From contig CAZJGS010000140.1 in NCBI GenBank assembly GCA_964545735.1, positions 1 to 6,330 of the forward strand: 6,330 nucleotides of DNA. Reading direction: 5' to 3'. Source of the stretch: Pleomorphochaeta sp964545735 (lineage in GTDB: Bacteria; Spirochaetota; Spirochaetia; Sphaerochaetales; Sphaerochaetaceae). Of this stretch, positions 1-5,449 are shown piece by piece. The translations under genes were made by a program, and so were the position numbers. Below the pieces are notes generated by a model. That model was not told the DNA's origin. It worked only from the letters and a program-made list of their open reading frames with translations, and searched no databases. Positions within the stretch are counted from its first letter, which is position 1, and each line of letters begins with the position of its first letter.

Positions 1-57
1 TAGCAAAAAATTAAAAAATATTCCATTATCACTCATTAGTCAAAAACATAGCCAAAA

Positions 58-95
58 AACTGCTGTATAAAATATTAATTTTTTATACAACAGTT
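58..95 (-). terminator. Rho-independent terminator of the alcohol dehydrogenase gene
   Basis: The arms at 58-72 and 81-95 form a 15-bp stem with an 8-base AT loop. Read on the minus strand, every position pairs, with one G-U wobble (63/90), and the stem runs directly into six T (complement of 54-59). Read on the plus strand the same pair is a C-A mismatch and the T run is displaced by three bases. The structure therefore mainly serves the leftward dehydrogenase gene, whose stop codon lies about 30 bases before it, although it could also act as a weaker plus-strand terminator. Confidence 0.88.
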
Positions 96-125
96 ATGTT
101 TTTTAAATTTAAGAAAAAAAGTTAA

Positions 126-1292
126 CTACTTACACATATTCAAGATATTAAGTATATCTTCTTTGTAAAGTGTTTTAAAACCTTTGATAGAGTCATCTAG
201 ACAAGCTTTTTTAGCCATCAGTTCAAACTTTTCACTTGAAATATTAATGGATGAAAGAGTGCTATCGAGATGCAAATCCTTATACAAAAAGTTTTTTGTT
301 TTTTCTATAGCAAGCTTTGCAATTTCCATATCATCCCGGTTTTTATCTATATCAAATACATTAATACCATATTGGACAAATTTGGATACTGTGGAACTAT
401 CGAGAGTATATTCTAACCATTTTGGTGTAAGAATAGCTAAGCCAAGACCATGAGTAATATCATAATATGCTGAAAGCTCATGTTCAATTGGATGACAGGT
501 CCACTCATGCCTCTTTCCACCAGCAACAAAATCATTTATCGCCCAAGAAGAGGCCCACATAAGGTTTGCTCTTGCTTCATAGTTTTCTGGTTCCTGATAT
601 GCTATAGGGCCATACTTAATTACAGTTTTCATAAGGCCTTCCATAACAGTATCAAGCATGTACATACCATTATCCATATTCAAATATACTTCTAATATAT
701 GATTTAATATATCAGCAGAACCACAAGCTGTTTGATATTTATTAACACTAAAGGTATTAGTGGGATCTAAAAAAGAAACTTTAGGTCTAAGAGGTTTAAA
801 TGCTAAACCAATTTTATCATGAGTTTCAGGATTAGTAATAACTCCGCCATAATTCATTTCAGTTCCTGTTGCAGATAAAGTTAGAACTGTAAAAATAGGT
901 AAAGCTTTTTCAACAGCTACTTTATTTAACATGATATCCCAAGCATCTCCATCATAATAAGTGGCCGCTGCAATAAATTTGGTACAATCTACGACTGAAC
1001 CACCACCAACTGCTAGTAAAACATCAATATTTTCTTTTTTACAAATATCAGCACCTTTGTTAACAGAAGCGACTTTTGGATTAGGTTCAATATTTGATAG
1101 TTCAAATATCTCCATATTGGCTTTCTTTAATTCCTCAATAACTCTTTGATATAAGCCACTTTTTTTTATGCTTCCACCACCATAGGTTAATAATACTTTT
1201 TTACCGTACTTTTTAATTTCAGGACTAAGATTATTTAATTGGTCTTTTCCGAAATAGACTTTTGTAGAAATATCATATATAAAATTGTTCAT
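126..1292 (-). CDS. iron-containing alcohol dehydrogenase, YqhD/BdhA-like (NADPH-type butanol/aldehyde reductase)
   Basis: This 388-residue protein is a full-length group III metal-dependent alcohol dehydrogenase, a cytosolic enzyme that interconverts aldehydes and alcohols with NAD(P)H. The metal ligands are at the same residue numbers as in E. coli YqhD: D194 and H198 (GSADILNH), H267 (CHPIEHE) and H281 (ITHG). The dinucleotide fold shows GGGS at 96-99 and TGTE at 142-145. Gly-Gly-Gly-Ser at 38-41, in place of an acidic residue, matches the NADPH-preferring members (YqhD, clostridial BdhA/BdhB). The start is supported by an AAAGGAGT ribosome site (1298-1305) five bases ahead of ATG. It stands alone, ends in a strong terminator and diverges from an AraC regulator. 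Family and metal site are clear. The substrate (butyraldehyde, glyoxal-like or other short aldehydes) is inferred, so I withhold bdhA/yqhD as a symbol. Confidence 0.95.
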   Translation of the reverse strand: MNNFIYDISTKVYFGKDQLNNLSPEIKKYGKKVLLTYGGGSIKKSGLYQRVIEELKKANMEIFELSNIEPNPKVASVNKGADICKKENIDVLLAVGGGSVVDCTKFIAAATYYDGDAWDIMLNKVAVEKALPIFTVLTLSATGTEMNYGGVITNPETHDKIGLAFKPLRPKVSFLDPTNTFSVNKYQTACGSADILNHILEVYLNMDNGMYMLDTVMEGLMKTVIKYGPIAYQEPENYEARANLMWASSWAINDFVAGGKRHEWTCHPIEHELSAYYDITHGLGLAILTPKWLEYTLDSSTVSKFVQYGINVFDIDKNRDDMEIAKLAIEKTKNFLYKDLHLDSTLSSINISSEKFELMAKKACLDDSIKGFKTLYKEDILNILNMCK

Positions 1293-1421
1293 AGAACACT
1301 CCTTTTTTCTTTCCCCAAAATCAGTATAAAGGGAATAATTATTACTTCTTAGTTTAATTTACCAAATAATAGCTAAAGGTGAAATGCCTAATTAAATAAA
1401 TTTTATTGCTCAATCCTATAA

Positions 1422-1436
1422 TAATATTCGATATTA
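1422..1436. repeat. 15-bp inverted repeat, candidate operator in the divergent spacer
   Basis: TAATAT-TCG-ATATTA is a perfect 6-bp inverted repeat around a 3-base centre, in the middle of the divergent spacer. It overlaps the upstream TATAAT box (1417-1422) by one base. AraC-family proteins more often bind direct than inverted repeats, so assigning it to the neighbouring regulator is tentative. Confidence 0.35.
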
Positions 1437-1467
1437 GTCTGTTTATAGTGTCATTATATTATATAAT

Positions 1468-1493
1468 CCTCTATTATAAATAAAAAATAGAGG
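1468..1493 (+). promoter_or_regulatory. inverted repeat embedding the araC-type gene's ribosome binding site
   Basis: CCTCTATT (1468-1475) and AATAGAGG (1486-1493) are perfect 8-bp inverted arms around a 10-base A/T spacer. The right arm contains the AGAGG ribosome site, five bases before ATG at 1499. In RNA the hairpin would hide that site. However, the TATAAT box ends at 1467, so the main transcript should begin near 1473-1475 and lose most of the left arm. A DNA operator at the transcription start, or a hairpin only in transcripts starting further upstream, are the two readings. Confidence 0.45.
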
Positions 1494-1498
1494 TGTCT

Positions 1499-2368
1499 AT
1501 GAAATGTAGCGATACAATAAAATATATTAAGGATAACAATTTAGTCGAGGGATTTAATAATACTTATTTAGATGATGTTAGAATTTTTAAAAATGATTAT
1601 TCAGTGAAAAGACAACTCTTAGATTATAATCCTGGTATCCTTATTGTATTAAATGGAATTAAACATGGCTATATTGGTTGTGTGCACTTTGAATATAGTC
1701 GTGACTATTACTTAGTTTTACCAACTCATTTGCAATTTGAATGTGAAGCTATTGCATCAAAAGAAGATCCTGTTTTTGGTATACATATAGAAATTGATAT
1801 AGCTATGCTAAATGAGCTGATACTTAAAATGGATTTAAAGCCGCCCTTAGTAAATGTTAATTCTTTTAGAGTAAATCCAATAAAAATTGATGAAAAAATT
1901 GAACAGGCTTCTATTAGGTTATTAGATGTTTTAACAAATAAAACTGATTCGATAGTATTGGGACAATCTATTGTAAAAGAGATTATGTACCTAGTTTTAA
2001 AGGGTGAAAATATGGGGATTCTTTATTCTTTATGCGCAAAGGGGAGTGATTATGATAGACTTGCTAAGGCTTTAAGAATTATGCATACTAATTTTGATAA
2101 ACGCCTTAGCGTTGAAAATTTAGCAAATGAGTGTTGTATGAGTGCCTCAGGTTTTTATAAGATATTTAAATCATTAACAGGTGAGAGTCCTCTACAATAT
2201 TTAAAAAAGATAAGACTTACAAAGGCTAAAGATTTGTTGATAAAACAACAATTGAAAGCTTGTGATGTTGCTCTTTTTACCGGATATGAGAGTGTTTCAC
2301 AATTTTCTAGAGAATTCAAAAGACACTACGGATATACCCCCGGTGAAATTAAAACACTAAGTTTATAA
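1499..2368 (+). CDS. AraC-family transcriptional regulator with YqhC-like N-terminal domain
   Basis: From ATG 1499 this is a 289-residue cytosolic DNA-binding protein. Residues about 20-165 look like the AraC_N domain found in YqhC-type regulators, including DYYLVLPTHLQFECEA (69-84) followed by a D-P-V-F-G-I-H-I-E-I-D strand. The C-terminal AraC/XylS domain (about 186-285) has two helix-turn-helix units: LSVENLANECCMSASGFYKIF (203-223), and a second at 253-281 with the typical ALFTGYESVSQFSREFKR core and P281 of the YTP turn. An in-frame GTG at 1493 could add two residues, but it lies within the ribosome site, so ATG is preferred. It diverges from the iron-dependent dehydrogenase, the same arrangement as yqhC/yqhD in E. 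coli, where the regulator activates the reductase in response to aldehydes. I infer a similar role. The dipeptidase gene 24 bases downstream is probably co-transcribed. Confidence 0.92.
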   Translation: MKCSDTIKYIKDNNLVEGFNNTYLDDVRIFKNDYSVKRQLLDYNPGILIVLNGIKHGYIGCVHFEYSRDYYLVLPTHLQFECEAIASKEDPVFGIHIEIDIAMLNELILKMDLKPPLVNVNSFRVNPIKIDEKIEQASIRLLDVLTNKTDSIVLGQSIVKEIMYLVLKGENMGILYSLCAKGSDYDRLAKALRIMHTNFDKRLSVENLANECCMSASGFYKIFKSLTGESPLQYLKKIRLTKAKDLLIKQQLKACDVALFTGYESVSQFSREFKRHYGYTPGEIKTLSL

Positions 2369-2392
2369 ATAATAAAAAGGAAATATAGATAT

Positions 2393-3337
2393 ATGAAAAT
2401 TGTAGACATGCACGCTGATTCAATTGTTGAGATGTATAAAACTCATCAACATCTCAATAGCAACAATTTACACATTGATAAAATGAAAATGCTAAAAGGG
2501 GATTATTTACTCCAAAATATGGCAATTTTTTTAGACTCAAGATCTTATAAAAACATAACAAAATTGGCCAAAAAGATAATTAAATTTTATAACAAAGAAG
2601 TGAAGTTTAATAATATTAATAGGGTTTATAAATATTCTGACATAAAAAGAGATTCCCTAAACACTATGTTAACAATTGAAGATAGTGCAATTGTCCCTTT
2701 TTGTGAACTTGAAGAATTTTATAAGCTAGGTGTTAGAATGATAACACTTACTTGGAATTATATTAATGAGGTTGGTTATCCAAATTTAGATGGTGATAAT
2801 TTAGAGAGTCTAGAAGATCTAAAGAGAATTGATAATATTAATGGATTGAAACCTTCAGGCCTTGAATATATTAAGAAAATGGAAGATTTGAATATAATAG
2901 TTGATATTTCCCATGGCTCAAATAAATTAGTTGAAGATGTACTAAATAATAGCAATAAACCCTTTGTAGCAAGTCATTCTAATTCTTATAGTGTTACTCA
3001 AGTTGGTCGAAACTTAAATGATAATCTTATTAGGAAAATGATTGAAAGAGACTGTGTTATTGGAATGAATTTCTGTAGTGAATTTATTTGTGATAAAACT
3101 AATCATGAATCAAGTATTGAAGATTTAATAAAACATATAGACTATATTTTAAATTTAGGTGGAGAAAATTCTATCGGTTTTGGTGGAGATTTAGATGGTA
3201 TTAACTCAATCTTAGAGATAAAAGATTCTAGTAATATGCAACTAATTATAGAAGCTTTAGAAAAGAGATATTCTAAAAATATAGTAAAAAAAATAAGTTA
3301 TGAGAATGTGCTTTCTCTTTATGAAAAGGTATTATAA
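2393..3337 (+). CDS. M19 family dipeptidase (membrane dipeptidase / renal dipeptidase homologue)
   Basis: This 314-residue zinc peptidase is expected to hydrolyse dipeptides, including those with a C-terminal D-residue. The metal and catalytic pattern of M19 is complete: H7 and D9 (DMHAD), bridging E96 (TIEDS), H174 (DISHG), H195 (ASHSN), the substrate-binding arginine R206 (VGRNLND) and D266 in GFGGDLDG. The length is normal for the short bacterial forms. There is no signal peptide or membrane segment, so it should be cytosolic despite the family's 'membrane' name. The ribosome site AAAAGGA (2375-2381) lies 11 bases before ATG, slightly far. The 24-base gap to the AraC gene and the lack of a clear promoter suggest one operon, ending at the hairpin at 3345-3370. 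Substrate is unknown, and why it is paired with an aldehyde-type regulator is not evident. Confidence 0.94.
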   Translation: MKIVDMHADSIVEMYKTHQHLNSNNLHIDKMKMLKGDYLLQNMAIFLDSRSYKNITKLAKKIIKFYNKEVKFNNINRVYKYSDIKRDSLNTMLTIEDSAIVPFCELEEFYKLGVRMITLTWNYINEVGYPNLDGDNLESLEDLKRIDNINGLKPSGLEYIKKMEDLNIIVDISHGSNKLVEDVLNNSNKPFVASHSNSYSVTQVGRNLNDNLIRKMIERDCVIGMNFCSEFICDKTNHESSIEDLIKHIDYILNLGGENSIGFGGDLDGINSILEIKDSSNMQLIIEALEKRYSKNIVKKISYENVLSLYEKVL

Positions 3338-3344
3338 TAAAAAA

Positions 3345-3370
3345 AATCAGAGTAACTTAATACTCTGATT
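3345..3370. terminator. bidirectional terminator between convergent dipeptidase and permease operons
   Basis: AATCAGAGTA (3345-3354) and TACTCTGATT (3361-3370) form a perfect 10-bp stem with loop ACTTAA. On the plus strand it is followed by CTTTTTC, and on the minus strand the stem runs into eight T. It lies 8 bases after the dipeptidase stop and 20 bases beyond the stop of the leftward ferredoxin-permease gene, so it serves both. Confidence 0.93.
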
Positions 3371-3390
3371 CTTTTTCATTAAAGGCTTAT

Positions 3391-4092
3391 TTATTTGTTG
3401 AGTGCATTAACAGGGCATTTTTTAATTGCATCGTCCAGTCTTTCTTGATCCACATCATTAAGTTCTTTTATTACAGCTTTTTGGTTTTCCATATCAAAAA
3501 GCTCTGGATAAGTTTTAGAGCAGATACCACAGCCAATACAAGCTCGGATATTAAGATTAACTCGACCTTCTTCGTATGCTTTATCAACACTTAGATCCTT
3601 ATCTTTAATAATTTTACCACCAATGTATGAGAAAATTAATATTGCTATAATTGTTAATACCCATCTAACTAGCATAAAGTTTAAACCTAAAAATTTAACT
3701 TCATTGATTAGCATAGGAACTTTAATAACAGCCCAAGAGCTTAGTATGATAATTATATTTTTAACTGATGCTCCTTTTTTGTGAAGTAAAACACAAATAG
3801 GGAATGCAGCATATATAGGCCCTGCAGAAACACTTCCTAGTACAAAAGCTAGTATAACACCTTTGGCTTTAGCCTCTTTTCCCAAATACTTTATAATGGT
3901 TTCTTTATTTATCCAAGTATCTAAGAGAGCTGTTAAAACAAATATGATTGGCATAATCATAAGCATTTCTTTGAGGTAGTACCCACTGTTTTTAATTGAG
4001 GTTATAGCTAAGGGTGTTTTAAAAATGAATAGAAAAATATAAGAGAGTGCTACTAAAATGATAAATAAGTTGTTTTTAATTTTTTTAATCAT
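3391..4092 (-). CDS. half-size permease (ArsP_1/DUF318-like) with C-terminal [4Fe-4S] ferredoxin domain
   Basis: This 233-residue protein joins a membrane domain (1-160) to a small ferredoxin domain (about 180-232). Hydrophobic segments lie near 9-25, 43-60, 78-103, 112-130 and 139-158. LGSVSAGPIYAAFP (85-98) is the signature loop of the DUF318/ArsP_1 permease superfamily. Treating segment 78-103 as re-entrant places the positive loops and the ferredoxin in the cytoplasm. The cluster ligands are C185, C188, C191 (CIGCGIC) and C226 (KCPVNAL), as in single-cluster ferredoxins. Y195-P196 stands where many ferredoxins have Cys-Pro. The gene overlaps its upstream partner by four bases (ATGA, 4089-4092), with a GGGAGT ribosome site at 4099-4104, which implies coupled translation. 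The transported substrate and the role of the cluster are unknown. The permease-family assignment is from motif memory and is less certain than the ferredoxin. Confidence 0.88.
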   Translation of the reverse strand: MIKKIKNNLFIILVALSYIFLFIFKTPLAITSIKNSGYYLKEMLMIMPIIFVLTALLDTWINKETIIKYLGKEAKAKGVILAFVLGSVSAGPIYAAFPICVLLHKKGASVKNIIIILSSWAVIKVPMLINEVKFLGLNFMLVRWVLTIIAILIFSYIGGKIIKDKDLSVDKAYEEGRVNLNIRACIGCGICSKTYPELFDMENQKAVIKELNDVDQERLDDAIKKCPVNALNK

Positions 4093-4571
4093 AAAATTAC
4101 TCCCATGCTAATTGCAATTAGTATTGCAAAAATAAAACTTAATACGTTTCGTGTTATTGCAAATTTAAGTCCAAATTCTTTTTTCTCTAAAGGGAAAGTT
4201 ACAATTCCAACCATAGTAAGAGTTGTTAAGAAAGCTACTGCTGCAACTATGTTTACAGATGCATCTACTAGTGTTCCAACTAGGGGGAATGCTATAAATG
4301 CTGGAATTAAAGTTATTGTTCCAAGAAAAGCTGATCCAAGTGTTGCTATTATTGGGTTTTGTCCTTCAATAAAAGTAGCAATATTAGCAGGTGGAATAAT
4401 AGCTAGTACTAATCCAATTAAAAATATTATTGAAAAAATACTAAGTACCATAGCTTTTCCCATTTTTAGTGCGATCTTTAGAGACTTAAATGTTTTTTGT
4501 TTGTCTTTTATTAATGAGATGATTACAAATATGATTGTAATTATCCACATTGCTAATGTGAAAATATCCAT
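4089..4571 (-). CDS. half-size permease (ArsP_1/DUF318-like), first gene of the pair
   Basis: This 160-residue integral membrane protein has hydrophobic segments near 5-21, 41-59, 75-99, 107-125 and 140-160 and almost no soluble part. LGTITLIPAFIAFP (83-96) matches LGSVSAGPIYAAFP of the downstream gene position for position. The final helices also correspond (KEFGLKFAITRNVLSFIFAILIA against KFLGLNFMLVRWVLTIIAILIFS), so the two proteins are paralogous halves. Canonical permeases of this superfamily carry both repeats in one chain, so this pair most likely forms a heterodimer. The ribosome site CAGGAGT (4576-4582) precedes ATG at good spacing, and the operon is read leftward, away from a divergent Crp/Fnr regulator. 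Substrate is unknown. Organoarsenical or other small-molecule export are family possibilities, not conclusions. Confidence 0.88.
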   Translation of the reverse strand: MDIFTLAMWIITIIFVIISLIKDKQKTFKSLKIALKMGKAMVLSIFSIIFLIGLVLAIIPPANIATFIEGQNPIIATLGSAFLGTITLIPAFIAFPLVGTLVDASVNIVAAVAFLTTLTMVGIVTFPLEKKEFGLKFAITRNVLSFIFAILIAISMGVIL

Positions 4572-4613
4572 ATTTACTCCTGTTTTGTGCAGTATTAGAT
4601 TAATTTGAAACTA

Positions 4614-4642
4614 TTAACAGTCACTTAGGTGTCTTTTATAAA
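4614..4642 (+). promoter_or_regulatory. sigma-A-type promoter for the Crp/Fnr regulator gene
   Basis: TTAACA (4614-4619) and TATAAA (4637-4642) each match the consensus at five of six positions and are separated by exactly 17 bases. Transcription should start near 4649, giving a leader of about 79 bases before ATG 4728. The -35 region lies where the divergent permease promoter would also be expected, so the two may compete. I found only a weak minus-strand candidate (CTGTTA-17-TAATAC, complement of 4592-4620). Confidence 0.6.
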
Positions 4643-4661
4643 GAAATTGCTAGTAAAAAGT

Positions 4662-4685
4662 ATAAAGACGTACAGGAGTCTTTAT
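4662..4685. promoter_or_regulatory. 8-8-8 inverted repeat in the regulator's leader, candidate operator or RNA hairpin
   Basis: ATAAAGAC (4662-4669) and GTCTTTAT (4678-4685) are perfect inverted arms around GTACAGGA. A further GTCTTT half-site at 4631-4636 sits just ahead of the predicted -10 box. The perfect pair lies about 13-36 bases downstream of the predicted start, a position suited to repression by a bound dimer. The regulator encoded next door is the obvious candidate. In RNA the same arms would form a hairpin followed by a T-rich but interrupted tract, so a weak attenuator is the alternative. Confidence 0.5.
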
Positions 4686-4727
4686 TTGTTTATTCCAATC
4701 ATGTAAACTTTTATTGAGGTACAAATT

Positions 4728-5363
4728 ATGTATACTAGAGAAATTCTTAGCAAAGTTTCATATTTTGATAATTTAGAAGGCTTAGATAATTTGATTATAA
4801 CTAAAAATATAAAGGCAAAAAAATATGAGAATCATAATACTATTAGAGATGTTAATGAAAATTGTGAATGGGTTGATATTGTAGTAAGTGGTCAAGTGAT
4901 TGCCTATTATTTAAGTGAAAATGGTGATACTACTACTATGTTTGAATTTGTAAAGGGTAGCATTATTGGGGCTAACCTTATATTAATAGGTGGGTTTTAT
5001 CCCTTAAATTTTTATGCAAAAGGTGTGACTCAAATTATTAGTATTTCAAAAACAGGTATTGAAGAATTATTACATAATTATGACTTTAGTATTAAGTTTT
5101 TCAGAGCTCTTTCTATAAATTCTCAAAATTTAAATAAAAAAGTATTTTTACTTCACAAAAAAACAATCAGAGATAATTTGATAGATTACTTTAAAAAGCA
5201 AGTTGTTTTGCAAAACTCTTCAACCTTTGTACTTCCTATCTCAAAGAAAGAATTAGCTGATTATCTAGGTGTTCAAAGGCAGTCTCTTTTCAGAGAATTA
5301 AAGAAAATGCAGGATGATAATATAATAGAAACATATAACAGAAAAGTAACTTTTTTTGATTAA
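4728..5363 (+). CDS. Crp/Fnr-family transcriptional regulator
   Basis: This 211-residue protein has an N-terminal cyclic-nucleotide-binding-type beta-barrel (about 10-115), a long dimerisation helix (about 117-145) and a C-terminal winged helix (about 147-211). The helix-turn-helix is SKKELADYLGVQRQSLFREL (172-191). The phosphate-binding cassette of cAMP-responsive CRP (GE...RSA) is absent: the equivalent stretch reads KGSIIGANLILIGG. The single cysteine, C46, cannot hold an FNR iron-sulfur cluster, so the signal is neither classical cAMP nor cluster-sensed oxygen. The ribosome site TTGAGGT ends seven bases before ATG. It diverges from the two-gene permease/ferredoxin operon across a 156-base spacer and very likely controls it, itself, or both. 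It may also read through into the short-chain dehydrogenase gene, since no terminator is obvious after it. Confidence 0.92.
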   Translation: MYTREILSKVSYFDNLEGLDNLIITKNIKAKKYENHNTIRDVNENCEWVDIVVSGQVIAYYLSENGDTTTMFEFVKGSIIGANLILIGGFYPLNFYAKGVTQIISISKTGIEELLHNYDFSIKFFRALSINSQNLNKKVFLLHKKTIRDNLIDYFKKQVVLQNSSTFVLPISKKELADYLGVQRQSLFRELKKMQDDNIIETYNRKVTFFD

Positions 5364-5370
5364 ATTAACT

Positions 5371-5398
5371 AATATATATTCTGTTGGAATTATATATT
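5371..5398. repeat. imperfect inverted repeat between the regulator and dehydrogenase genes
   Basis: AATATATATTC (5371-5381) pairs with GAATTATATATT (5387-5398) over 11 bp with one bulged T and a five-base TGTTG loop. No T run follows, so it is unlikely to be a strong terminator. It covers the -35 position of the TATAAT box at 5403-5408, where a bound repressor would block polymerase. The arms are nearly pure AT, so chance is a real possibility. Confidence 0.35.
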
Positions 5399-5402
5399 TA
5401 CT

Positions 5403-5408
5403 TATAAT
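5403..5408 (+). promoter_or_regulatory. candidate -10 box for the short-chain dehydrogenase gene
   Basis: A consensus TATAAT lies 41 bases before the ATG at 5450. The -35 at usable spacing (CTGTTG, 5381-5386, 16 bases) is weak and overlaps the inverted repeat at 5371-5398. A separate, possibly regulated promoter for the dehydrogenase is therefore plausible but not proven. Confidence 0.4.
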
Positions 5409-5449
5409 AGCTTACCTTTAATATATAAATTGAAAACCGGAGAAAAATT

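Larger units (their letters stand above)
1293..1498. promoter_or_regulatory. divergent control region between the dehydrogenase and AraC regulator genes
   Basis: This 206-base spacer must hold the outward promoters of both flanking genes and encodes no protein that I can see. The best plus-strand -10 is TATAAT at 1462-1467, inside the palindrome ATTATATAAT (1458-1467), but no good -35 lies at the right distance, as expected for an activator-dependent promoter. A second TATAAT is at 1417-1422. I found no convincing minus-strand promoter for the dehydrogenase. Symmetric elements are at 1422-1436 and 1468-1493, and the string AATCCT recurs at 1412 and 1465. These could be regulator sites, though the high AT content makes chance symmetry common. 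Confidence 0.55.

Noticed and set aside
184..1149. Plus-strand open frames at 184-453, 480-695 and 961-1149
   Set aside because: They lie antisense within the dehydrogenase gene, have no ribosome site and encode no recognisable motif. The minus-strand protein has a full family signature.
1293..1385. Minus-strand promoter TTTCAC-17-TAAATT for the dehydrogenase
   Set aside because: The -35 matches only two of six consensus positions. Spacing alone in an AT-rich spacer is not enough.
1493..1498. GTG start two codons upstream for the AraC-type regulator
   Set aside because: The GTG is part of the AGAGGTG ribosome site itself. ATG at 1499 has correct spacing.
3391..4571. The two permease genes as a single gene broken by a frameshift
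   Set aside because: Each has its own start and ribosome site, they overlap by ATGA, and they contain the same repeat rather than successive parts of one repeat. Two genuine genes fit better.
4105..4608. A 167-codon plus-strand open frame
   Set aside because: It is antisense to the first permease gene, which has a clear ribosome site, membrane segments and a paralogue. The open frame arises from the skewed composition of a membrane-protein gene.
4631..4685. Attenuator with alternative hairpins using GTCTTTTATA at 4631-4640
   Set aside because: The predicted promoter (-10 at 4637-4642) places that arm upstream of the transcription start, so it would not be in the RNA.
4728..5363. Oxygen-sensing FNR
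   Set aside because: Only one cysteine (C46) is present, so no iron-sulfur cluster of the FNR type can be bound.
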